A stretch of DNA of 12,997 nt from an uncultured Clostridia bacterium. Its GTDB lineage: Bacteria; Bacillota; Clostridia; Christensenellales; UBA1242. The position numbers and the translations under genes were made by a program. Positions 1 to 6,594 of the stretch are shown here, piece after piece (within the stretch, counting starts at the first letter, position 1; each line of letters opens with the position of its first letter). Under the pieces are notes generated by a model. That model was not told the DNA's origin. It saw only the letters and a list, made by a program, of their open reading frames with translations, and made no database searches. The stretch spans positions 1 to 12,997 of the forward strand of contig CAMLUY010000014.1 of the NCBI GenBank assembly GCA_946487985.1, given 5' to 3'.

Positions 1-14
1 GCAATATTGATCAT
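1..14 (-). CDS. Possible 5' end of a leftward gene cut by the window edge
   Basis: Only the first four to five codons would be present (ATG at 14-12, reading Met-Ile-Asn-Ile), so no product can be named. The support is indirect: a good sigma-A-like promoter points left (36-63), and a purine-rich AGGGGGAG at 24-17 lies just upstream of the ATG. That spacing is short for a Shine-Dalgarno site (2-4 bases), so the true start could instead be the TTG at 4-2. It would be divergent from the glycosylase gene at 125. Confidence 0.3.
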
Positions 15-35
15 AACTCCCCCTGTTATTCTTTC

Positions 36-63
36 ATTATATATTATTTTTGATTTTTGACAA
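36..63 (-). promoter_or_regulatory. Predicted sigma-A promoter, leftward
   Basis: On the minus strand TTGTCA (63-58) is followed after 16 bases by a perfect TATAAT (41-36). It would start transcription near 29 and drive the gene that leaves the window on the left. Its -35 overlaps the first of the two CAAAATATTTG boxes. Confidence 0.55.
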
Positions 64-92
64 AATATTTGAACGAAAATGCAAAATATTTG
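61..92. promoter_or_regulatory. Twin 11-bp operator-like boxes between divergent promoters
   Basis: CAAAATATTTG occurs at 61-71 and again at 82-92, exactly 21 bp apart (two helical turns). Each copy is a near-palindrome (CAAA-ATA-TTTG). The second merges with further inverted copies of ATGCAAA (79-85, 89-95 inverted, 94-100). Box 1 overlaps the -35 of the leftward promoter and box 2 overlaps the -35 proposed for the glycosylase gene. The layout suits a dimeric repressor controlling both genes, but the protein is unknown and AT-rich DNA can give such repeats by chance. Confidence 0.4.
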
Positions 93-118
93 CATGCAAA
101 AACATTTTGTTGTAAAAT
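90..118 (+). promoter_or_regulatory. Predicted promoter of the DNA glycosylase gene
   Basis: TTGCAT (90-95), a 17-base spacer and TAAAAT (113-118) form a reasonable sigma-A promoter. Initiation seven bases after the -10 would fall on base 125, the A of the ATG, so the mRNA may be leaderless. No Shine-Dalgarno sequence precedes the ATG. Confidence 0.45.
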
Positions 119-124
119 TATTTT

Positions 125-613
125 ATGAATGAAATTTTTGTTGGGTTCGAGCCTGTTATATTTGATGATACCGAGGTGCTGATACTTGGGTCTTTCCCGT
201 CTGTAATGTCGAGGGCTGATGAATTTTATTATGGCAATCCGCAAAACAGGTTCTGGCGGCTTTTGGCAGGCATATTTCATGAAGATGTGCCTTCTGACCG
301 TAAAAGCAAGGTTGATTTTTGTCGAAAGCATAAAATTGGGCTTTGGGACGTTGTTTGGAAAGCTGGATTAACGGGGTCGCTCGACAGCACATTGGGCAAG
401 TCGATTGTTGAGCTTGCGCAAGTGGGCAAGCTTGTTGAAGCGCACCCAAATTTGAAAAAGGTTTTATGTAACGGCGGACTTGCGTACAATCTTTTTGTAA
501 AGAATTTTGATATTGGGATTGAATGCAAAAAGATGCCGTCGACCAGTCCTGCAAATGTGAGATTTGACGCCTCGATTTGGGAAAAAGAGTTAGGCCAGCT
601 TGTAAAAGTTTGA
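125..613 (+). CDS. DNA-deoxyinosine (hypoxanthine) glycosylase, UDG superfamily
   Basis: This 162-residue protein belongs to the uracil-DNA glycosylase fold, and its motifs fit the family-6 hypoxanthine-DNA glycosylase type. That enzyme removes deaminated adenine (hypoxanthine) from DNA to start base excision repair. Seen in the sequence: the first motif GSFPS (22-26), the conserved YGNPQNRFW block (36-44), which in this family holds the Asn thought to be catalytic, and a C-terminal MPSTSPAN motif (137-144) matching the DNA-binding loop. Length is normal for the family. The ATG at 125 is chosen because the fold begins within about ten residues of it and no closer start exists; it has no ribosome binding site. 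The gene stands alone and its 3' end overlaps the mscS 3' end by 24 bp. Substrate is inferred from family, since related enzymes can also act on uracil. Confidence 0.85.
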   Translation: MNEIFVGFEPVIFDDTEVLILGSFPSVMSRADEFYYGNPQNRFWRLLAGIFHEDVPSDRKSKVDFCRKHKIGLWDVVWKAGLTGSLDSTLGKSIVELAQVGKLVEAHPNLKKVLCNGGLAYNLFVKNFDIGIECKKMPSTSPANVRFDASIWEKELGQLVKV

Positions 614-1663
614 CGATTGGATTTTTGCGCGTTTGAATTTGTAAGCGCTGTGCTTGACATGCGCAATAATTCTTTTAGAAAGTTTTCTTTTTGGTAAGGT
701 TTCTGCAAGATTTTTATTTCGGGTATGAACGCGTTTTTTAAAAATATCTGAAAGGCTGTCGCTTTCAAGGTCTATGGAGTGATTTTCTTCTCGGTTTTTT
801 TCAATGCGTTTTGGCAGTCCGCTGCCCTGCACCGGCAAAGTTGGTTTGTCGTCGCGCTGACGTATTTCAAGTTGGTTGTACGGAATGGATATTTCGTTGC
901 GTTTAAGTTCATTGTACACCGTTTCAAGTATATCGTGATACACATCCCAATAATCTTCATCGTCGCACCAGCATTTGGCGACAAACTCGATGCTGCTTGA
1001 ATTAAGCGCGTTCAGTCGGCAGAATGGTGCCGGGTTCAGAAGGACTTTGCCGTTGCTTTTCATTGAATCAAGAATCAGAGATTTTACCTTTTCGACATCA
1101 CTTTCGTAGGCAACATTAAATTTAATGTCTACGCGGCGTGTTTTGCTTGAATCATAGTTGACAACTGGATTGTTGATTATGGTTGAGTTTGGAATGTAGA
1201 TTTTTTTGTTGTCAGATGTCAACAATGTGGTAAAGAGAAAATTGATTGCGAGAATATTGCCTTCCCGGCCGTCAACCTCGATGTAGTCACCCTTTTTGAA
1301 CATTTTGTTTGAAACTATGATTATGCCGTTTGCGGCATTTGCAATGTTGTTTTGAAGAGCCAGGCCTACCGCAAGCAAAAGCGCACTGAGCGCTGTCAAA
1401 AGCCCAGTGATTTCAATGCCGATTATGCTGAGAAGTATCAGTGTAAGGCCAAGGTACAACAGTATTTTTAAAATGGTGCAAATAAAGCCGACAGCTATTT
1501 TCTCCATTTTGGTTTTATTGAGTATGCGGCGTGTAACATTCATTATAAGCTTGACGACAATGATTCCGAGTAATAGGACGGCAAAAAAGATTACAATATT
1601 CCACACATTGTCTTCAAAAAAGGTTGTAATATCATTCCAGATTTTTTGCCAGTCCATGTGCAT
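590..1663 (-). CDS. MscS-family small-conductance mechanosensitive channel
   Basis: The 357-residue protein is a membrane tension-gated channel that releases solutes on osmotic downshock. Three hydrophobic segments are visible (about 21-41, 58-84 and 86-118). The third is the Gly/Ala-rich pore helix (LLLAVGLALQNNIANAANG region), followed by the beta domain with its GDYIEVDGREG stretch (125-135) and IYIPNS (155-160). Canonical MscS is about 286 residues. Here a further 85 or so follow the cytoplasmic domain, and the last 50 contain 16 Lys/Arg and one acidic residue, a strongly basic tail of unknown role. The start could be the ATG at 1663 or the one at 1657; neither has a clear ribosome binding site. 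A near-consensus promoter lies just upstream. The 3' end overlaps the convergent glycosylase gene by 24 bp. Confidence 0.9.
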   Translation of the reverse strand: MHMDWQKIWNDITTFFEDNVWNIVIFFAVLLLGIIVVKLIMNVTRRILNKTKMEKIAVGFICTILKILLYLGLTLILLSIIGIEITGLLTALSALLLAVGLALQNNIANAANGIIIVSNKMFKKGDYIEVDGREGNILAINFLFTTLLTSDNKKIYIPNSTIINNPVVNYDSSKTRRVDIKFNVAYESDVEKVKSLILDSMKSNGKVLLNPAPFCRLNALNSSSIEFVAKCWCDDEDYWDVYHDILETVYNELKRNEISIPYNQLEIRQRDDKPTLPVQGSGLPKRIEKNREENHSIDLESDSLSDIFKKRVHTRNKNLAETLPKRKLSKRIIAHVKHSAYKFKRAKIQSSNFYKLA

Positions 1664-1683
1664 CTTTAATTATTATCAAAAAC

Positions 1684-1712
1684 ATTATAAACATTTCTGC
1701 GAAAATTGTCAA
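1684..1712 (-). promoter_or_regulatory. Consensus sigma-A promoter of the MscS gene
   Basis: Perfect TTGACA (1712-1707), 17-base spacer, perfect TATAAT (1689-1684) on the minus strand. The start would be near 1677, giving a leader of only about 14 bases before the ATG at 1663. Confidence 0.8.
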
Positions 1713-1770
1713 ATAAATACACGACATAACACGCATTTACGAATCAGAGATTACAAGCTTGTTTGATTTT

Positions 1771-2442
1771 TTATTTTGCCGCAAGTGCGAAGCTTTGGTC
1801 GATAAGTTTTGTTATTAATTCAGTCTGTATTGAACCATCAAGCGTGACTGTTATCCAGTGCTGTTTGTTCATATGATAAGCTTGAAAAAATGACTTCCCA
1901 TCAATCAGGTTTTTACTGGTGGCGCTATCCGCTCGCAAATCTATGATTTCAACCTCGTCGTTTGAGTCAATGCCAAGTTTGTTCTTTGGTATTTTTATCA
2001 GTGCCGCGTACCATTTTTTATTATCTTGTCTACGCCAAATCGCGTTGCTTGGGAACTTTTCCCAAAGATATTCAAGTTGGTCGCCATATTTTTCATCAAT
2101 GTAATTGATTATTTGCTTGGACTGCGCACTTGAAAAAACTTCCCTTTCAAAGCATTCGTTGGCTATTTTCGTCAGCAGGTCTTGGCAGTCTTGACGCACC
2201 TGTCCAACGAAGCTGCCAGTTGCGCCTTTGATTTTATAAAGCGTGTAAGGCATGTCATTTTCAAGGTCAAACACCTCGGTTTGCAATGCGCCATTTTCAT
2301 ACTTGATTGTCAGCAGCATTTGCCCATTTAAAATTGGCGTTTGAAAAACATAGCCTTCGTTGTCTTTTTTAAAGCCAAAACTTTCAAGTTTTGCAGCGTT
2401 TGCTTTCTTAAATTTCAACAAATTTTGAGTAAATTCAACCAT
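1771..2442 (-). CDS. MmcQ/YjbR-family protein
   Basis: This 223-residue protein has the MmcQ/YjbR (CyaY-like fold) domain in its C-terminal half. The markers are the YIDEKYGDQLEYLWEKFPS stretch (114-132), KKWYAALIKI (142-151) and the family-typical end motif YHMNKQHWITV (189-199). Residues 1-105 form a second domain, seen in two-part members of the family, with no catalytic motif that I recognise. The family is often described as possibly DNA-binding, but its role is not settled, so function is unknown. The ATG at 2442 is the only reasonable start: no other Met occurs before residue 42. It lacks a ribosome binding site and sits six bases after a TATAAT, suggesting a leaderless message. It is a single-gene unit, with no clear terminator between it and mscS. 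Confidence 0.8.
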   Translation of the reverse strand: MVEFTQNLLKFKKANAAKLESFGFKKDNEGYVFQTPILNGQMLLTIKYENGALQTEVFDLENDMPYTLYKIKGATGSFVGQVRQDCQDLLTKIANECFEREVFSSAQSKQIINYIDEKYGDQLEYLWEKFPSNAIWRRQDNKKWYAALIKIPKNKLGIDSNDEVEIIDLRADSATSKNLIDGKSFFQAYHMNKQHWITVTLDGSIQTELITKLIDQSFALAAK

Positions 2443-2448
2443 GGCAAT

Positions 2449-2477
2449 ATTATATCAGCAAACATCACAAGCGCCAA
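2449..2477 (-). promoter_or_regulatory. Extended -10 promoter abutting the YjbR-family gene
   Basis: TTGGCG (2477-2472), 17-base spacer, then TGA immediately before a perfect TATAAT (2454-2449). The expected start is base 2442, the A of the ATG. A 9-bp sequence covering this -35, ACAAGCGCC (2467-2475), recurs at 2602-2610, possibly by chance. Confidence 0.6.
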
Positions 2478-2495
2478 CAAAAAATAAAGATTTTT

Positions 2496-2528
2496 AAAAA
2501 AAGTTGATTGAAATTGCTGCTCAATCAA
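2496..2528 (-). terminator. Predicted intrinsic terminator downstream of tRNA-Thr
   Basis: On the minus strand an 8-bp stem (arms 2528-2521 and 2511-2504, TTGATTGA/TCAATCAA) with a 9-base loop is followed by a run of seven T (2502-2496, read on the minus strand). The stem is AT-rich, so it may be weak. It would end transcripts from the tRNA before the YjbR-family promoter. Confidence 0.5.
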
Positions 2529-2611
2529 GCGTGTAAAAAGCAAGAACTACAACTCAATTTTCAAGCATTTGCTTTTGTAGCAAACGCAAATATAAAAATA
2601 AACAAGCGCCT

Positions 2612-2646
2612 TTGCCAATCTGCCTCAATATCGTAAGGCATGGCAA
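2612..2646 (-). other. Stem-loop just 3' of tRNA-Thr
   Basis: Arms TTGCCA+TGCCT (2612-2617 and 2621-2625) and AGGCATGGCAA (2636-2646) make an 11-bp helix with a 3-base bulge and 10-base loop. On the tRNA strand it lies 18 bases past the CCA end. It could be a tRNA 3'-processing or terminator element, but no T-run follows directly. Confidence 0.35.
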
Positions 2647-2664
2647 AAACGCCGTGATTTCTTT

Positions 2665-2740
2665 TGGAGCTACTGGCGGGAATCGAACCCGCGACCTATC
2701 GATTACGAATCGATTGCTCTACCGACTGAGCCACAGTAGC
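2665..2740 (-). tRNA. tRNA-Thr (anticodon CGT), CCA encoded
   Basis: The minus strand folds as a full cloverleaf. It has a 7-bp acceptor stem (GCTACTG/CAGTAGC), a D arm with GCTC/GAGC and loop AGTCGGTA, and a 5-bp anticodon stem (ATCGA/TCGAT) around loop TTCGTAA, giving anticodon CGT, which reads the Thr codon ACG. The variable region is 5 bases and the T arm is GCGGG-TTCGATT-CCCGC. The discriminator base is T, and CCA is encoded at 2667-2665. It lies about 200 bases downstream of the S1-domain gene on the same strand, and I found no convincing promoter of its own. Confidence 0.95.
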
Positions 2741-2747
2741 ATGGTTT

Positions 2748-2765
2748 GGTGCAATTCTTTGCACC
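2748..2765. other. Perfect hairpin just upstream of tRNA-Thr
   Basis: GGTGCAA (2748-2754) and TTGCACC (2759-2765) form a 7-bp stem with a 4-base loop, ending seven bases before the tRNA 5' end. On the plus strand it is followed by TTTTAAATT and resembles a weak terminator. On the tRNA strand it may be a 5'-leader structure. The rest of 2766-2940 shows no gene, clear promoter or terminator. Confidence 0.4.
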
Positions 2766-2940
2766 TTTTAAATTCAGATGAATGCTTTTTAGTTTTGTAT
2801 GAAAGCCGTTTTTTGATACCATTGCATGATGCGCTGCGCTTTTCCACTGAGTTTTGCATGAAACTTAAACAGTTCTATTTCCGCATATTAACCACAAGAT
2901 ATTGTATTATGTCTTGCATATGCTGTTTTACATATTGTTG

Positions 2941-4008
2941 TTACGCATGTACAAGTTTAAGTGATACCCTTTCAGATTCAATGTCAACTGAAAGGACTTC
3001 AACTTCGACTGCTTGGTCAAGTTTGACAATCTCGTATATTTTTTTATTGTTTGCGTCAGTCGCATTTTTAATGTGCAAAAGTCCTGTCGCGCCGTTTTCA
3101 AGTTTGACGATTGCGCCGAACTGCAACAGTTTGATTACAACGCCCTTGTAGATTGCGCCAACATGGAGTTCTTTGATAGCAAGCAGTCTTGGACTTTCTT
3201 GAAGAGCCTTCAAACTTAAAGAAACCTTTTTGTTTTCGCGGTCAACTTCAATGACCTTGAAATTGTACTCTTGACCTTCTTGCAACACTTCTGATGGGTC
3301 GCCTATTCTTGTATGCGACATATTTGAAATGTGAATAAAGCAGTCAACACCGCCTACGTCAATAAAAGCGCCATATGACAACAGTTTTTTAACCTTCCCT
3401 CGAACGATTTTGTTGATAAAGATTGAGTTCCAGAAAAGCGTTTCATTGGTTTCTTGGATTTTGTCTTCAAGAAGCTTGATACTTGCAAAGATTTGCTTGT
3501 TTGTTTTATCGATGTCTGTGACAACCGCATCGAATTGTTTGCCTACTGCCCTGAACGGGTCATGGGTTGTGCGTGAGATTTCGTTTGCTGGTACAAAAAT
3601 TGTGTACTCGCCCATGCGTGAAGAAATGCCTTCACGGTTTGCGCTTGAAGCGACAAAAGAGAACTTGCTGCCCAGTTTTAGTTTGTTTGCGTTTTGCGTT
3701 GCGAGAAGTATGTTGTCAGCCATGGTTTTTGACACTTCAAGCATGTCGTTTTCATTTTTTGATGATGTGATTATCACTTTGAAGCGGTCGCCTATTTTCA
3801 GATTCTCAAAATCATCGACCTCAGACATAGGCAAAAAGGCATCGTTTTTCCCGCCTATATTGAAAATGCAGCCATCATCACGCTTAATGACCACCACGCC
3901 ATCAAACATTTGTCCGCGTTTGTATGTCGTAAATGTCTTTTCGATTGCTGACATATCAAACTTTTCATCATTTTTTATTTGTTTTTTGTCGTCTTTAACT
4001 TCTTCCAT
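2941..4008 (-). CDS. Ribosomal protein S1-like protein with four S1 domains
   Basis: The 355-residue protein binds RNA through repeated S1 (OB-fold) domains, as in bacterial ribosomal protein S1 and its shorter Firmicute homologues. Four repeats are visible at about 31-96, 111-180, 200-268 and 282-353. The third and fourth are the most typical (RGKVKKLLSYGAFIDVGGVDCFIHISNMS at 203-231; GVVIKLLQFGAIVKLENGATGLLHI at 289-313), while the first two are more diverged. A charged N-terminal tail precedes them. Low-GC Gram-positives often have four-domain versions whose ribosomal role is weaker than that of E. coli S1 (six domains), so a general RNA-binding or translation role is inferred. It follows plsC, a common clostridial order, but has its own promoter inside the plsC 3' end. 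AAAGGT at 4023-4018 is a plausible ribosome binding site. Confidence 0.85.
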   Translation of the reverse strand: MEEVKDDKKQIKNDEKFDMSAIEKTFTTYKRGQMFDGVVVIKRDDGCIFNIGGKNDAFLPMSEVDDFENLKIGDRFKVIITSSKNENDMLEVSKTMADNILLATQNANKLKLGSKFSFVASSANREGISSRMGEYTIFVPANEISRTTHDPFRAVGKQFDAVVTDIDKTNKQIFASIKLLEDKIQETNETLFWNSIFINKIVRGKVKKLLSYGAFIDVGGVDCFIHISNMSHTRIGDPSEVLQEGQEYNFKVIEVDRENKKVSLSLKALQESPRLLAIKELHVGAIYKGVVIKLLQFGAIVKLENGATGLLHIKNATDANNKKIYEIVKLDQAVEVEVLSVDIESERVSLKLVHA

Positions 4009-4030
4009 AAAAATATTACCTTTGAGTAAA

Positions 4031-4059
4031 ATTGTATCAAATTATTTTTTCTTTGTCAA
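4031..4059 (-). promoter_or_regulatory. Near-consensus promoter of the S1 gene within the plsC end
   Basis: Perfect TTGACA (4059-4054), 17-base spacer, TACAAT (4036-4031) preceded by TGA (extended -10). The -35 and part of the spacer lie inside the last plsC codons. The predicted start near 4024 leaves a leader of about 16 bases that begins at the ribosome binding site. Confidence 0.75.
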
Positions 4060-4650
4060 AGAATTCATGGCATATTGGCGCAAATCATTCATTTTTTGAG
4101 CTACAACAGCGCTTGCGGCGTCAAGCTCTTCGGCTGAAAGCTTTTTATCATAGAATTGTGAAAGGTCAAAAGGCTGACCGATGAAGACATGATTTTTTCT
4201 GAATATTTTAGGTTTGTGAGCAATAAAGACAGGCACGATTGAAACTTTTGCCTTGATGGCAAACATTGCAGTGCCCTGTTTGACCTCGCCAAGCTCCATA
4301 TTCTCATTATGGACGCGAGTGCCTTCTGGGAAAATAAAAAGTTTTTTATTCTTTTTCAAAACGCTAAGGCATTGTTTTATCGCTGTAACATCGCTTCTTT
4401 GGCGATCAATTTTTATGCAGCCCAAGCTTTTCAAAAATGCAGAGCGAAGCTTGCCTTTAAAAAGCTCTTTTTTGGCAAGGTAGTATTTTTTCTCCCACGT
4501 ATGCACGGCGAAAATGACCGCGTCTAAATTTGAAGTATGGTTGCTTGAAATGATGCAAGCGCCCTTTGGCATATTCTTTTTGCCGTGAAATTTGGTCGGA
4601 TAAAACAGCCTTAAAGGCAAAGCGGCAAGTATTTGAATAAAATGAAACAT
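4042..4650 (-). CDS. plsC: 1-acyl-sn-glycerol-3-phosphate acyltransferase
   Basis: This 202-residue membrane-associated enzyme transfers an acyl chain to lysophosphatidic acid, giving phosphatidic acid, the second acylation of phospholipid synthesis. The acyltransferase signature is complete: NHTSNLD with His38 and Asp43 (HX4D), and FPEGTR at 107-112, which binds the glycerol phosphate. A hydrophobic stretch at 3-16 can anchor it. Length is typical for the short bacterial PlsC type. AAGGAG lies a few bases upstream of the ATG at 4650. The gene starts 21 bases after the flavoprotein gene and is probably cotranscribed with it. In many Clostridia cmk precedes plsC and ispH follows it before the S1 gene; both are absent from this spot. 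Confidence 0.9.
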   Translation of the reverse strand: MFHFIQILAALPLRLFYPTKFHGKKNMPKGACIISSNHTSNLDAVIFAVHTWEKKYYLAKKELFKGKLRSAFLKSLGCIKIDRQRSDVTAIKQCLSVLKKNKKLFIFPEGTRVHNENMELGEVKQGTAMFAIKAKVSIVPVFIAHKPKIFRKNHVFIGQPFDLSQFYDKKLSAEELDAASAVVAQKMNDLRQYAMNSLTKKK

Positions 4651-4671
4651 TGTTTACTCCTTTTGTTTTGG

Positions 4672-5889
4672 TCAAACCTGTTTTGTTGAGATGATTGACT
4701 GCGCGCAGGCATGAGCGGTTGAAAAAGCGGTTTGCAGATTGAAGCCACCAGTCAAGCAGTCAACGTCAAGAACCTCTCCGATAAAGTAGAGGCCAGAAAC
4801 AAGTTTGCTTTCCATTGTTTTTGGATTTATTTCTTTTGTGCAAACGCCCCCGCTTGTAATTATGCCAGCTTCGATTGGATAAAGGCCGCCAAATTTCAGC
4901 TCAAAAGATTTGAGTTTTTCGACTATGATTTTGCGCTGCTCTGCGCTTACAATGCCCGCTTTGATTGAACCGTCAATGCCGCAGCAGGTCAAGAACGCCT
5001 CTGCAAGGCGTTTTGGAAGAAGTCCTTTGATAATATATGAAAGGTTTTTGTTTGAATTGTCTTGAAAATCCCTGATAAGGCGGTTGTGAAGCTGCTCATT
5101 TGTCAGCGCACTTTTAAAGTCGATGTACAATTTTACATCTTGTTCGCGCCCAATAAAGCTTGACAGCGAAAGCGCGATTGGCCCAGAAATTCCATCGTGG
5201 GTAAAAAGCATCTCGCCGAACAAGGAATGTTTTTTGCCCGCAATGACAGCGGTAAGAGTTACGTTTTTCAGCGACAAGCCTTCAAGTGACGAGCAAAAGC
5301 TGTCGCTGATTTTTATTGGCACAAGTGCTGGGCATGGCTTGACTATGTTGTGACCGAACGATGCCGCAAGCTTGTAGCCATCGCCGCTGCTGCCTGTTGC
5401 TGGATAGCTTTTGCCGCCTGTTGCGACAATGACTTTATCAAAAAGGTATGATTGTTTTTCAGTTTTGATTTTGAAAGTCCCCTTTTCGTTTGTGACTGCA
5501 AGTACTTTTTCACAAAGGTTTATTTTGCAGCCTGCTGCATAATGTGAAAGCTTTTTTATCACATCGCTTGATTTATCTGAGCAAGGAAATACGCGATTGC
5601 CGCGCTCTGTTTTGAGGGGCAGGCCTTGATTTTCGAAGAATTTTATTGTATCAGCGCAGGTGAAATTATTTATGGCTGAGTACATGAACTTCTTGCCATG
5701 AACCACGTTTGCAAGGTAGCCATCGACGTCTGTATCATTTGTAAGGTTGCACCGACCTTTGCCAGTAATGTATAGTTTTTTGCCAAGTTTTTCATTGCCA
5801 TCAAATATTGTCGCGATTATGCCGCTATTTGACAACAGACCACCCGCAAAAAGTCCGGCAGCGCCGCCACCGATTATCGCCACCCTCAT
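4672..5889 (-). CDS. HI0933/BaiN-family FAD-dependent oxidoreductase
   Basis: The 405-residue flavoprotein has an N-terminal Rossmann FAD-binding motif (GGGAAG, 7-12), the family marker GKKLYITGKGRCNLTN (36-51), an ATGGKSYPATGSSGDGY segment in the middle, and a C-terminal FAD-contacting region (GLYFIGEVLDVDCLTGGFNLQTA). These define the HI0933-like NAD(P)/FAD oxidoreductase family, which includes BaiN, proposed to reduce bile-acid intermediates in gut Clostridia. Most members have no assigned substrate, and presence here does not show bile-acid chemistry. Its neighbours (pseudouridine synthase, PlsC, S1) are those usually seen for this family in Clostridia. Its ATG shares one base with the stop of the upstream gene (TGATG), so translation is probably coupled; no strong ribosome binding site is seen. 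Confidence 0.88.
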   Translation of the reverse strand: MRVAIIGGGAAGLFAGGLLSNSGIIATIFDGNEKLGKKLYITGKGRCNLTNDTDVDGYLANVVHGKKFMYSAINNFTCADTIKFFENQGLPLKTERGNRVFPCSDKSSDVIKKLSHYAAGCKINLCEKVLAVTNEKGTFKIKTEKQSYLFDKVIVATGGKSYPATGSSGDGYKLAASFGHNIVKPCPALVPIKISDSFCSSLEGLSLKNVTLTAVIAGKKHSLFGEMLFTHDGISGPIALSLSSFIGREQDVKLYIDFKSALTNEQLHNRLIRDFQDNSNKNLSYIIKGLLPKRLAEAFLTCCGIDGSIKAGIVSAEQRKIIVEKLKSFELKFGGLYPIEAGIITSGGVCTKEINPKTMESKLVSGLYFIGEVLDVDCLTGGFNLQTAFSTAHACAQSIISTKQV

Positions 5890-6593
5890 CAGTTTTTCAC
5901 CAGCGCGTTGAGTTCGTCTTCGGTAAGGTCTTTATAAGCGCCGCGTGCTAGTCCGCCAAGGCGAACTCCGCCTATTCTGACGCGTTTGAGAAGTTTGATA
6001 GGCTTGCCGATGGCTTCGAACATGCGGCGCACTTGATGGTTCTGCCCCTCGTCAATAATGACCGATAATTTGGTAAAACCGTTATCAAAAGACTTAAATT
6101 TTACGCCAGCACTTGGCAAACGCTCTCCATCAATGACTACGCCTTTGCGAAGTACGGCAAGTTCGCTTTCTTTGATTTCCCCCTCGATAGTAACTTGATA
6201 CTCTTTTTCCAGATGGTAGCGAGGATGTGCGACACGATTTGCAAAGTCGCCATCGTTGGTCAAGAGTATCAGCCCCTCAGTGTCGTAGTCAAGCCTGCCA
6301 ATAGAAAACAGGCGCTCCTCACTTTTCACAAGGTCAAATATTGTCTTTCTGCCCTTTTCGTCATGTGCGGTGCAAGCATAGCCTTTTGGTTTGTGCAGCT
6401 TTATATACACAAAAGAAGAAGGGAGAGCGATTGCCCGCCCCTCTACTGCGATTTTGTCTTTTTTTTCATTGATTTGCAGTCCCATTTCGGTAACAACCTT
6501 ACCGTTGACTGTCACTTTGCCTTCTGCAATGATTTGGTCGCACTTGCGGCGAGATGCAACGCCGCTGTTACTTAAAAATTTGTTTAAACGCAT
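5889..6593 (-). CDS. RluB/RsuA-family rRNA pseudouridine synthase
   Basis: This 234-residue enzyme isomerises a uridine to pseudouridine in ribosomal RNA. An N-terminal S4 RNA-binding domain (about 1-60, starting RLNKFLSNSGVASRRKCD) precedes the catalytic domain. The signature GRLDYDTEGLILLTNDG (99-115) contains the catalytic Asp102, and HQVRRMFEAIGKPI near residue 190 is also typical. In this operon context the usual clostridial assignment is RluB (23S rRNA), but RsuA/RluE cannot be excluded from sequence alone. It starts one base after the carboxypeptidase stop and has no evident Shine-Dalgarno site, so coupling is likely, and it overlaps the next gene by one base. Confidence 0.88.
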   Translation of the reverse strand: MRLNKFLSNSGVASRRKCDQIIAEGKVTVNGKVVTEMGLQINEKKDKIAVEGRAIALPSSFVYIKLHKPKGYACTAHDEKGRKTIFDLVKSEERLFSIGRLDYDTEGLILLTNDGDFANRVAHPRYHLEKEYQVTIEGEIKESELAVLRKGVVIDGERLPSAGVKFKSFDNGFTKLSVIIDEGQNHQVRRMFEAIGKPIKLLKRVRIGGVRLGGLARGAYKDLTEDELNALVKN

Positions 6594-6594
6594 T

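Noticed and set aside
57..85. TTGACA at 57-62 as the -35 of a rightward promoter
   Set aside because: No acceptable -10 lies 16-18 bases downstream; TTGCAT/TAAAAT at 90-118 is better placed.
779..1000. Plus-strand open frames opposite the MscS gene (also 1407-1766)
   Set aside because: They mirror a well-supported membrane protein gene on the other strand and have no start signals or recognisable product.
2612..3151. A 179-codon plus-strand frame through the tRNA and the S1 3' end
   Set aside because: It reads across the tRNA-Thr on its antisense strand, which gives the familiar false protein segment GGNRTRDLSITNRLLYRLSHSS.
3410..4099. A 229-codon plus-strand frame opposite the S1 gene
   Set aside because: It is antisense to a clear multi-domain S1 protein, with no ribosome binding site and no family resemblance.
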